The position numbers and the translations under genes were made by a program. Shown here piece by piece: positions 1-11,300 of a DNA stretch of 64,000 nt; the first letter of the stretch is position 1, and each line of letters begins with the position of its first letter. Source of the stretch: Solenopsis invicta (taxonomy: Eukaryota; Arthropoda; Insecta; Hymenoptera; Formicidae); contig NC_052665.1 in NCBI RefSeq assembly GCF_016802725.1, forward strand, positions 558,001 through 622,000, written 5' to 3'. Below the pieces are notes generated by a model. It had not been told where the DNA came from. It was given only the letters and a program-made list of their open reading frames with translations, and did no database searches.

Positions 1-948
1 TTAACAAAGTCAAACAACACTTTTTGAATGTAATTAGTAGAGTAGTTTGTAATTGTAATATTTTATAATTATAACGAGCAAACATCTCGTTAGTTATTAT
101 CAAAGAAAATAATAATAATAGAATTATTTGAAGAAAAGCAATATAACTTAATGAAGTTTTAGAGCTGGCTGAAAAGGTTATACATGATAAAATCTGTCGG
201 TATTAACTTTGTTCTGTACATTTTGAAAAATAAAAAAATATGAGATAAATTTTGTTATAATATTGATAGATATTATATTCTTGAGACTTTGAAATAAACA
301 TGAAGACTTATACCGCATTACGAAAGATACGAGTTGTAGATAATTGTCTGTTATTGGTCTATTGGTCTATTATTATTTGATATTGATTTGATAGGTTTTT
401 GTTTAGTTTGGAAAACTTTCACGGTATTTATTACGTTATACGTATTACTTATTAGCATCTCATTTTCTATGTAATACTATTTTTTATTATTTGCTAAGAA
501 TGATATATATTAATGCAGGTTATTATGTTTAAAAAAATTGAAACTTTTTATAATGGATCTAATATTTAAACGTAATAATTACTTACAATTAGATTTATAT
601 ACACACGTACATATTGTATGTACATATACATATATATCGCTTTTAGATTTTACTGTGTTAAGCCGTTATATTATATATTTCCGATAAAACGTGATTAAAA
701 AAATATATATGCAATATAGTTGTGACGACTAAAATCAGAGTGAAATCTGAAAGTGATAACTATTCGAATTACCTTCTCGTTTCGAAATTCTCAAACAATG
801 TGCAATTACGTTAGGTGGATATATGTGACAGCAGCGTTATTTTTATTGATACTTATCACGAAGATGAAAAAGATAAAGCACGGATGACAGATAATATAAC
901 ACTGTGCGTCTGGACGCTTGATGAATTTTTTTCCGTTTTTCTCTTTAC
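1..948. other. AT-rich stretch, no gene seen
   Basis: This is AT-rich sequence with no open frame I can relate to a family. It is where downstream exons of the decayed maltase copy would be expected, but none could be identified. Confidence 0.5.
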
Positions 949-1050
949 TTTGAAGATCACCCATACCGTCATTGTCGGAATCTATAAAACTGCGAGAGCA
1001 AATTTGATAGAAAACCAAATGTTTCTACCATCTCTGGTTCATAATCTTTT
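949..1050 (-). pseudogene. Decayed first coding exon of a second maltase (alpha-glucosidase)
   Basis: On the minus strand this stretch encodes the N-terminal GH13 motif of insect maltases: LVFYQICSRSF followed by DSDNDGMGDLQ. It aligns with SLYQIYPRSFKDSDGDGVGDL in the intact maltase exon at 14304-14457. A splice acceptor (tttcag) precedes it and a donor (A|GTAAAG) follows it at the same codon as in the intact gene. The expected Trp-Trp pair before the motif reads Trp-stop (TGG TAG), the canonical Tyr-Pro is Cys-Ser, and no signal peptide or ATG precedes it in frame. Later exons would lie below position 949 and none are recognisable there before the window edge. I call it a pseudogene remnant of a tandem paralogue in the same orientation as the intact gene. 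A sequencing error at the stop is a lesser possibility. Confidence 0.72.
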
Positions 1051-3631
1051 CTGAAATCGAAATGTCCGTCAATAGCAGACTTAGGAGGATAAAGCTATGC
1101 TGCGGTTCGTGTATCTTTATGATTACGTATAGTACGTTTTCCGATTTTCCGACACGCAATTTATATGTGAAGCTGACGGGTATTAGAAAAATGAGACGAA
1201 CGTTTTTCCAAATAAGTTGGAAAAATCTTATAACCTGTATTTATTTGAAAAGTAGCATTGCGCTGGTGATATAAATCGTGGATAACAATTTTCTGTTTTG
1301 CGCGAATAAAATTTTATAAAGCGTGATTCTTCTGAAGACCAACGGCGAAATACAAGCTGGAGAAAATAAAATCATCAAGGTCAGGATTTTTGTTGAACCT
1401 GATAAATTCAGTAGAAAAAAAGGAGAAAAACACAGACAAGTAAAAAAGAAAAAGACTACAGAAAAAACAGTGTGCAACTGTATTTTTATACTGTTAATAC
1501 CAATTTCAATGGTATCGTATATATTATACAATTAATTTCTTTCAGAGATTGGCTTTAAACTTTTAGCGATCTGTTTTCGAAATTTTGTTTTGCGCATAAT
1601 AACAACGGTTTAGCTTTTTTACTTTATTTTCTCACTCTCTTATTCAGTATGAATTTCATATTAGATTTTTCCTGTGAGAAAATTTAATTACACTTTGTAT
1701 TATGTGTCAGTTTGTTTACTAAAAATTGAAAGATTCAATCTTTAATTAAATCACAGACAGTTTTGTTTTTCTTTAAAAAAAAGCTTAATTAGGTTAATTA
1801 TTGTACACTGACGTTTATGTTAAGGGAGAATATTTACTTTAATTATACTTGACTAGGTGTGTTAATAATAATGAAATCTCGACAATTCCATAGTGCACGG
1901 TAATCTTCTGTTCTCTTGTTGATATTGATTATCTTTTGTTTACAAAATTATCGGTGGCACCTAGATAATCATAGACGATATCTAGTGAGGTATTATCAGG
2001 CCCTGACACTCATTGTGTTGCGAAAACATTTTTCAACATTTTACTCTTTCGTAAATGGAATACACACGCATTTATTAAATAATTATTTAAAGTTAAACTT
2101 ACTTTCGATGATAACTGTTGTATTATCGTAGTAATATTTATGTTTATTGTTTAAAACTGATTTTATAAAAATAAAATTTATAAAATGTGATTTAATGTAA
2201 TAATGCTAAAAGCAATGCATGTTGTATTTTAATAAATAAAGTTGTACAAATTACGCAAGAGGTAATATTATATTATTACACTACATAATTCCAATGAGTA
2301 AAACAATATTTTAATAACATTTTTAAAAACATTTTTCGCAAAAAAAAATCGGGAATTTTTTCTCGAAAATTTCCAAACGGTTAGTCATCCAAGTCACGAC
2401 TCTGGTGAACGTTGCTTCACCTCCGTGATCGCTGCAAACTGGATCCCTCGTGATGATCTGTGAACACTTTTTATGCTAATATGTGTATATAACTGATAGA
2501 TTAAGTAAATATATATTATCGAAAAGATGAACTATGTATAATTAAACCATATTATTTATATAAATTATTTATATAAAAAATTATAATTTTTCTACTGATT
2601 TTTACAAATGCGAATTAGCATCTGGAATAACTTTTCTGTTATTATTTGTTTAAGAATGCAACTAAAAAATATGTCAATATAATACAATAATTAAATTAAG
2701 TATGAAAAAATTTTTGTTAACAAAAAACATTTAAAAAACATTAAAAAAGTATTGTCTGCTCATTGGGATGTAGATTGAGATTTCTTTATTCATAAATCTA
2801 CCTTGTCTATTGATACTGTTGTAAAATTCTTTGATACAATTAATATTTGCCCTTACTTTTCCTATCTGAATGTGTAACCATTTATATTAAAGAATTTTAC
2901 AACAATTGCAAGCTGTATTTTCCGCTAAACGCAGCCAATTTTTGATGATATATGAATAGCGACTCTAAATCTTTATATGTTTGAAATTGTGAAATTAACA
3001 TTTAATTATATGCCAAAGAAATTTTTCTATTTTATTTTTATTCATATTTGGGATTAAATATTTGATTAATTATTTAAAAACAATGTATAATTTTAAGTGG
3101 ATCTTTATGATTCAGAGTAGCTGTCATATGTATTATAGGCCTGTTTTTTATTGCTGAAGTAGTGCACATTCTGCGTTAAAAATAATATTTAGATATATGT
3201 TCAAAATTTGATGAAAGCAAGAAGAAAAAGCTAGTGCAGTCCAATGCAGCAATAAAAAACAAATCCTACATATACTTAATTTTCTGATACAATACAAACG
3301 TTTTTCTTTTATTAAAATAATTTTATATGTTTAAGTATGATTTATAATAAAAACTTTTTTAAATTCTTTATATACATACTTACATATTATATATATTATG
3401 GATTAACCCTCCCTAGGCAGGGTCTTTTTTGTTTGAAGCGAAATTCTTAATCTCAAATTTCTTTGCTCAAATTCAAATTTTTATTAAATAAAAGTTTTAA
3501 CATTAAAAAAGTTAGTTATTTGATAATGTAGGAATGTAGAAAAGTATTATAACCGTGAATTTTTCTATTTTCCCTTTTTCCTATTTTCTATTTTCTATTT
3601 TCCCAGTTTGTACCATATGACACAGAGAGAC
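1051..3631. other. Intergenic AT-rich region
   Basis: No gene is recognised apart from the Kazal-like pocket near 2.4 kb. The 60-100-codon open frames here are low-complexity AT sequence without family motifs. Confidence 0.5.
2386..2458 (-). pseudogene. Possible Kazal-like inhibitor exon fragment
   Basis: A GC-rich pocket in an AT-rich gene desert. On the minus strand, after an acceptor-like ttcacag, it reads IITRDPVCSDHGGEATFTRV. The DPVC...ATFT spacing resembles the core of insect Kazal-domain proteins, DPVC followed by a TFxN-C segment. The second cysteine is absent in this frame, and shifting one frame gives RDLDD then a stop. No signal-peptide exon was found upstream (higher coordinates). 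It could be a decayed exon or chance similarity. Confidence 0.28.
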
Positions 3632-3811
3632 GGTCAAAGGACGTCTTTAGTATCGACTTAGGATTTGAATAACCTAAGGACGTTCTTAGGCTCGGCTTAG
3701 AACGTAGACGTCCCAAGGACGTCCTTAGGATCGACTTTGTACTTGGACGACTTAAGGTCGTCCTTAGACTCGGCTTAGGACTAAGACATCCCAAGGACGT
3801 CCTTTGAATAT
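3632..3811. repeat. About 40-bp tandem repeat, roughly 4.5 copies
   Basis: Successive units share the core AAGGACGTCCTTAGG and then a (t/c)cg(a/g)ctta block, at a period of 39-40 bp. Four diverged units and a partial one are visible. The core is itself palindromic (AAGGACGTCCTT). The repeat gives an open minus-strand frame of repeated SLRTSLGRL-like peptide, which I take as a by-product of the repeat and not as a gene. Confidence 0.75.
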
Positions 3812-4856
3812 AGTGTGCTGTGTGGGCGACTTAAAATTACGTCCAGTGGGTATAATGTAGGCTATATATAGAATTCCTCTAGTTTATTTAACATTCCTCC
3901 GGAAATCCTGAAATTGTCATCCTAGTATAATGTCCTAAGTCCGTTCCATTATTGTCCCGGGACATTCAGGACGAATTCAGGATCATCCCGAGAACGCCTT
4001 GTGCTATTAGGGATTGTTTCTTTTTAAATTTATATAGAAAAAAATCAGAGACTTTACAAATATAATTACATGTTATGTTTTATTTAGAAACAGGAATAAT
4101 TAAGTTGCAAATTTTATAGAAAATTTTATATAATTTTAATTTAGATTTTAATTTAACAATATTGCATATTAATAAATTAACATAATGCTTAACATAATTA
4201 GTACACATCATGTATATAATATTTTTTATAATATTAAAAAAGAACGATCAAATCGAATTGGTCCTACAAAAAATGATTTTTTTTTTTTAATAAATCTTTT
4301 AGTGATTCTTGTAAAAATTAATTATGGCATATAATAATACAATTTTTATATAATTGATATTTAGGCATTTGTATAATAAATTTTATGTCAGTATTGATTT
4401 GAATAACAACTATATCATTTATACATTTTTATAATGTCGCAATTGCAATGATCATTGCTTTTAATCTGAGATTTAAAAATGGTGAATCTTCTCGTGTGAG
4501 AATTGATGACATAATATTCTCTTTGTGAAACATAATTGGTCGGCAGTCCAGAATACGTTAAATGTCCTAGGGGTCTCGATGAAACGTATAATGATATAAT
4601 TCAGCTTTCGAGAACAGGTATCGACAAATGTTTTGGAAAACGAAACGAGATATTAAATTCAATTTTTATCTTTTCGGCCACTAACGCAGAGAGATTTAAC
4701 CCCTAAGGATTTGTTGAGAATGATTTTTGCGTAGTATGATACATTTATATGCAAACAATAAGAGAGTACATGTAAAAATAAACTTTGATAGTACACGCCG
4801 CATAAGTAGTAATATAAAAAATATACTGACTGCTTTTTTTAAATTTGAATTTTATT

Positions 4857-4857
<1 letters not shown>

Positions 4858-4934
<77 letters not shown>
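4858..4934. repeat. Compound microsatellite (GA)n-(TA)n
   Basis: About 16 GA units run directly into about 21 TA units. The flanks from 3812 to 4857 and from 4935 to 5380 hold no recognisable gene. They probably include the 3' flank of the minus-strand maltase. Confidence 0.95.
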
Positions 4935-4936
<2 letters not shown>

Positions 4937-5380
4937 TAATCGATCAATACATATGTAGAAATTACACTATTTCACACAAAAATATGATAATTGCAGGTTA
5001 TTATTTTTTATTTAATGTTCCATGTAATATAAATTAAAACATTACATTTTATTATTCTAACACAATCATTCATTATTACTTTTAATACTTGATTGTTATC
5101 TAAATTGTTATTTAAACTGTTATATGCGCTCTATGAGCGTAAAATTATTTTTTTCACAATTGAATCTGCGATTAATAAGATAAATATTGATAGAATATCA
5201 ATAAACAAAACATTACATAAATATATAGAAACGGTAGAATTAGATAATAAACTTACAGTCAATAGAAATATTTTAACAATTGAATAATTCTACCTTTTAA
5301 TCTAGAGAATTGTAGAAATTATGTTGAAAAATATAGTTTGTTATTCAAATACTCATTCCCATGGCTTTTTTCACTTGGTT

Positions 5381-8300
5381 TTAAATAGTGCTGGCATATA
5401 TAACAGCTGCTGATGCAGGAATTTTCACGTTCACAACATCTTCGACGACGTCCCTATTGAAAAGAAACGAAAACATGAGCACACATTCGAAATAAAAAAA
5501 TAATACATATAATGCTTTAAAATTCGAAAATATATATTTTATTTTATAACGCACGTAATTTTATAACGTACATGCTACATGCAAAGATCAAGTACGCTTA
5601 CCCAATAAGATGATGAGCATTCGTAGTAGCATAATAAACGTTTAACTCTGATTCGTTAACGAGCGTTGATAAATCAACAGTTTCTTCTTTATTTGCAAAG
5701 TTTACGGCTACGTAAACCGATTTCTCTCCATCAGCTTTCCTGTAATAAGAATGCAATAAAAATACATCGTATTTTTCTTATTGACATTTAACTTGAAAAG
5801 CTGCGTTCTGAAAAATTATCCTGAAAAATAGATATGTGTGCTAGCGGTGCTGGCACGTAGTGAAGTGAAATGCATTTTGAAACGTCTAAAACGCAATAAA
5901 GGACTACTTAACTGCATACTCCTTTCGATAGTATTTATGATATATATTTATTCTACCTGCTAAAAGCGAAAACATTGTCGCCCAATAATCTCGTGTTTAA
6001 GGTTCCACGTTTAACTGCAGGCCATTTTCGCAGAGCAGAAACCGCTTTGTACATAGCGTAGTAGGAGTCGTCCCGTTCTTTTTGCGCGGCTAAATTAAGT
6101 GTTACGTAGTTTTCGTTAACCGGTAGCCACGTGGAAGGATTTGTGGAGAATCCTAGAATTATAAAATATAAATTAGAGTTCATTAGCAGATAAGTTGTAC
6201 GATTGTGTAAAAAATAATCGCGTCAAATGGTTGTGCTTTTAGTGTTACATACGATATTATAGTTTGTCAAACACATATCGCCCTTTTCAGGATTACAAAT
6301 GACAGATCCAAGCTGATAGCGATAGCGTACGTTATAATACGATCGAAGCAACCTGTTTCATCTCGAGTTTTTCACCCACTTTCTTTTCGTAATTTCAAAA
6401 ATGTGACGCGTGACAAACATGTCGCGCTGATTCTTAATATGTGGGCCATGACACGAGACTGACATCAAATTGCAGGCTCGCTTCGTTTGACATGAACCAG
6501 TTTTTATAGTGACCGGTTTCTTAATGGAATTTCTCGCTATTTATTAACAGATTATCAGTTATCGTTAATCGATTTTTGATGAAGAGATCTATTCGAAAAA
6601 CGTTATAACCAAGAGGCATTTAATTTGATCGATATTAAATTTTCAAAATCGATATAATAATATTAAATATTGTTTCGCGATTTAAAATAATTATTAATAA
6701 ATTATTAATATTGCGAGGTAACGAGCAATATATTTTTTTTATCATTGATTCAAACATTCTGTTTCTCCAACTAACGAGAGATGGCTCAATTCGTTGAGGT
6801 CACACTTCCCAATAATAACATAACGGTCACATGGGACTCCTTGCACAAAATCAGTCGCCATTTGCCAGAGTTTTAATATTTCTTTGCAAAAATTTTACTG
6901 GACACACTTTGAGGTCTTTATCATCCAATAATTTTTTTAAATTAGTATTTAACATAATGAAAAAAGTCAAATATAAAAAAATTGCAAAATTTGACTTTTT
7001 TACAAAAATATTTATAAAATTTTTAATTTTTGCGATAATTCAACAAAAATTTAAGGGTGTATTCTCAAAATAGTATACTTTCAGATAAAAATTAGTTTCA
7101 TAGAAGGTTGCTTGATTTTGAATGTATACCCTTAAAGTTAGCGTGGGGTCTTTTGGACCCCTAATGACCTCAACAGATTAAAATTTTGCGATCAGCTTAG
7201 TTTTATCAACTTTCGTAAATTTTCATAATTAGTTTTGACAGAAAATAATCAATTTAAATTACACTTTTTAGTGAATTTAACTGATAGATTGATATAGCGA
7301 TTTTAGAAATTGCTTGGTAAACCGGTCGTACCAGCCGAAGTGGTGTTGTCCCATTGGAACGGTGTCCTTTCGGGATCTCGAGACGCTTTTTCGTAGCCGT
7401 CTTTGCCAGCGTTGCAACCTTGCGGATCTTTGGTGTCTTCCCACGAGATCCACGTGTCTTCCATGCCGATTTCTTCACCATTATAAGTTACACCCACTCC
7501 CGGAAGTAGTAGAATTATTACGGTTATAGCTTCCGCTCGTTCTCGTCCATAACGGGTGACTAATCGTGAATTGTCATGATTTCCAGCCTGTGGAAAGAAT
7601 ACCTGTACGCTTTTTGTGCAACTACACATCATCGGTTTAATTTATCATTAATTTTAAAAATGAAGTGCAAGATTCGTGTGATATAGGATAGCGCATGTCG
7701 CACTCCGCGCTTTAAGAAGAAAACACGACTTTTTACATTAGATTTGAAAGACCCAAACGTTTCTCTCGCTCGACTTACCACCCAGTTAGCAGTTCCTCTC
7801 ACAGTAGGCATATTCATCATCCATCCATCGATCAAGTTCTTAAAATCGTTTGCTTTGGAATCTCGATTCAGATTGGAAATCAAACCAAAATTGAAGGGAA
7901 AGTGTGCGCCGTACACGTAATACTTGATTGTCATCGTCATGTTCGAATAGGCTTCCATCATCATAATTCTTTTATCCGGATATTCGTTTAGCACTCCTCG
8001 CCAGCCTTTGACTATTTCGTAGGTACGTGGCTGGTCCTTTGTGTATATTTTGTCCGTATAGCCGTAGTTATTAGAATCTGGATTACCCGTGAGTGGTTCG
8101 TCCAGCATTCGGACGTCCTCGCACAAATGTGGTATTGCGTCCACCCGGAAGCCATCCACCCCCTTGTCGAGCCAAAATCTCATGACATTCTGATGAGAAC
8201 AGAAATGGAAAGAGAGATAAAAAGTATGATATATGTTTGAATGAAGCATCTATGTATCTTCCCGATCTATATATCATCCGTATCTTTGAAAAGTGGATTA

Positions 8301-11300
8301 AACCACTAGGCTATGTACCATGTTCTTCGAGGATCGAAATAACAGTTTGCATACAAAAAACAAATGAAGTTCTTTAATGACAATATTTTGCTTTGTTTGT
8401 TTTTACACAAAATCAAATCGTTAGTTTCTACGAATAAGTGTCTCTTGTCAGGACACAGAAATTTATATGTAATTGTTATGGCATAGTTACCCCGTATTGT
8501 CCCGATTAGTATGAATACTTGGAATGAATACACAGGCCGGTATTCATAGTCGATTCTTATATTTAAGATCGTCTTAAGTATCACCTTAAGATACCATCAA
8601 CCAATCAGAGAACCGTATTAGCATCTTAAGACGTTACTTAAGACGATCTTAAAATAAGAATTGACTATGAATATCGGCTACAGTCACACAAAAAAACAAA
8701 AGTGTCATACGCGAGATATTATTAGACCTATGTATCCTTATATATTTTGACGTCTTGAAACCGTATATGACTTCAGAATTGCTCCATCAGGTCAGGATTT
8801 TTTTTTACTGGGTTGAATAGCGTGTAATTTTAAAGAACGTTTAGCAATTTTTTGAGTGTAAAAAAAATCGTAATTTGATGGAGCAATTCTAAGGTTATAT
8901 TCGGTTTTAGGCCATCAAAATACATAGGGATACATTAGATTTAATCTCTCAGCATGACACTTTTTTTTGTGTGTGTGTGTGTGTGTGGCTGTGCTTAACT
9001 ACACACAAAAAAGTGTCATGTCCGAGAGATTAAATCTATGTATCCCTATATATCTTGACGCTCTGAAACCGAATATGACCTCAGAATTGCTCCATCAGAT
9101 CAGGATTTTTTTTATCCTCAAAAAATGGCGAAAATTTCTTTAAATTACACTATTTTTGAAAGTAAAAAAAAATCCTGACCTGCTAGAGCAATTCTGAAAT
9201 CATATTCGGTTTTAGGGCGTCAAAATACATAGGGATACATAGGTCTAATAATCTCTCGCGCATGACACTTGTTTTTTTGTGTGGCTGTGATATTTTTGTA
9301 ATTTTAAATCAACTTTTTATAAAAAGTTAAATTTTTATTAAAAATTACTCAAATAATTACGTCAAATTAGTCTACTTAAAAAGATAGGCGAAATAATTTA
9401 TTTATTAATATTTGCCAATAAAAGGCAGAAATTTCTTTTTTTCTTTTTCTACCTCCACATTTAATCTTATATCTTTTTTCCAAATATTCTATTCCATCGC
9501 CGATTTTCGGAAGGAGCAACTCTTTTATCTCTGAATACCAATTGCAGTTTAAAAATGTTGATTAGAATTCGAATTGCAAAAAATTTAAAACAGAAAAGCG
9601 CATAAGGTTCTCTGTTTAAAATTTTTGCAATTCAAATTCTAATCAACATTTTTAAACTGTAATTGGTATTTAAAAGAGATAAAAGAAACATGATAAAAGG
9701 AGAATAGGAGATAAATGATGTTATAATAAATGTTGGAGTTAAATTGAAACAGTCATTAGTTAACTTTAGAATGCTCATATTTTTCCGACGTTATTACAAT
9801 ATTATTCTAGGTAAAAGATTCATCTGTACAATTACGAATTTTTTTACTTTTAGAAAAAAATTTTTGTTAGATATTTTCTGCTTTATAGATTGCAAGGTTT
9901 GGAATAACTTGACTAACACATTATTTTAACGTATAAAAACAATTTTGTTAAATATTATTTTTAAGCATAAAAGTTTTAATAACAGTGAATTAGTACCCGA
10001 GAGAAAATTCACCCACAGTAACACTCTTTGCTTACGATTAGATAATACTGATTTACACGAGAGAATGATATTACAGTTTCTCTTCTCCGTACCATCTGGC
10101 TTTACATTATAAATGTAATACGTTCCGAGAAAAATTTGTGACATAGCGGATTTGAAGGAATTGAAGCTGCGATAAGAAGAAACGTTTTGCCCTTGTGAAA
10201 GAGTTTTTATATACGAAAGGAAAGAAATTGAATAGAACCTCGACATCCACGTCTTACACAAGTAGCGGAAAGTGTGTACCTATATGCTGACAAACAATTT
10301 TTGTTACATATTATTTAAATCTATGAAACGATTGTGCAACCAGAATGCGAGAGGAGGCTTGTAATTATGAAATAAAACAAACGAAAGACGCACACGGGCG
10401 TTTTGCACGACTTGAAATTTCGCCAAGTTTTTAAGGCCAGTTCAAAAATGATTGCAGATTGCGTCACGCGAGCTTACCGCGCTATTCACTCGCGCACGAT
10501 AGTTCGTCCAATCCGGATTTTATTGCGTGTACCGGTGTACTTAACAACTTTTGGTATTACGACTGGATATTTCACAATTTCACTGTTTCTCAAATTACGC
10601 GCGCAGAATTTGATCATAGAATATGAATGCTTGCAAAACTTTCGTGTATTGTAATTCTCTCATGGCAATCGAGTCCTGTAAAGTAAAAAGAAAAAGAAAA
10701 AAATTCTCCCACAATTGCCACGAAAAAACTTGACCTTTGGCCTTTAATTAAGTGTGACGCACAATAATTTGTTCGAAAGTAGTTTTATTCCGCGTGACTC
10801 TGCCAACTTTTTTTTTGTTCGTTAAATGAGATTGTAATTATCTCGCTTCACGCCCACTGGACATTTGTCATCGCGTGGCGTGCGGTGACAAATCGGACGC
10901 GAAGATCACTATTGATCCTCTTCCTCGTTAAATCGCATTAGTGCGCATTGATCGCGCGACATTTTAAGTGTCCACCTTTGAAAAATTGTCAAATTGTACG
11001 TCCGTTTCTCTGATTCATTCCGCAAACATAATTTTACGCTCATCGCGTTCGCGTAACGAGCAGGTAATTGCATCCGCTTGCCCCCGTCCCGACGCGCGAC
11101 AACGCGATCAAAGAAAACACTCGCTCGCATCCGTTTTATATTTATTTCAACGGACTTTGCTTTATCGCGTGAGTTAATTACCTTTAGTGTGAAAAAAAAA
11201 TACGACGTTGCTACGACCATGCGGTGCGACAGCTGCGACGCGACGCGACGCGACGCGACGGGACGCGACGGGACGCGACGGGACGCGACGTACCGTACCC

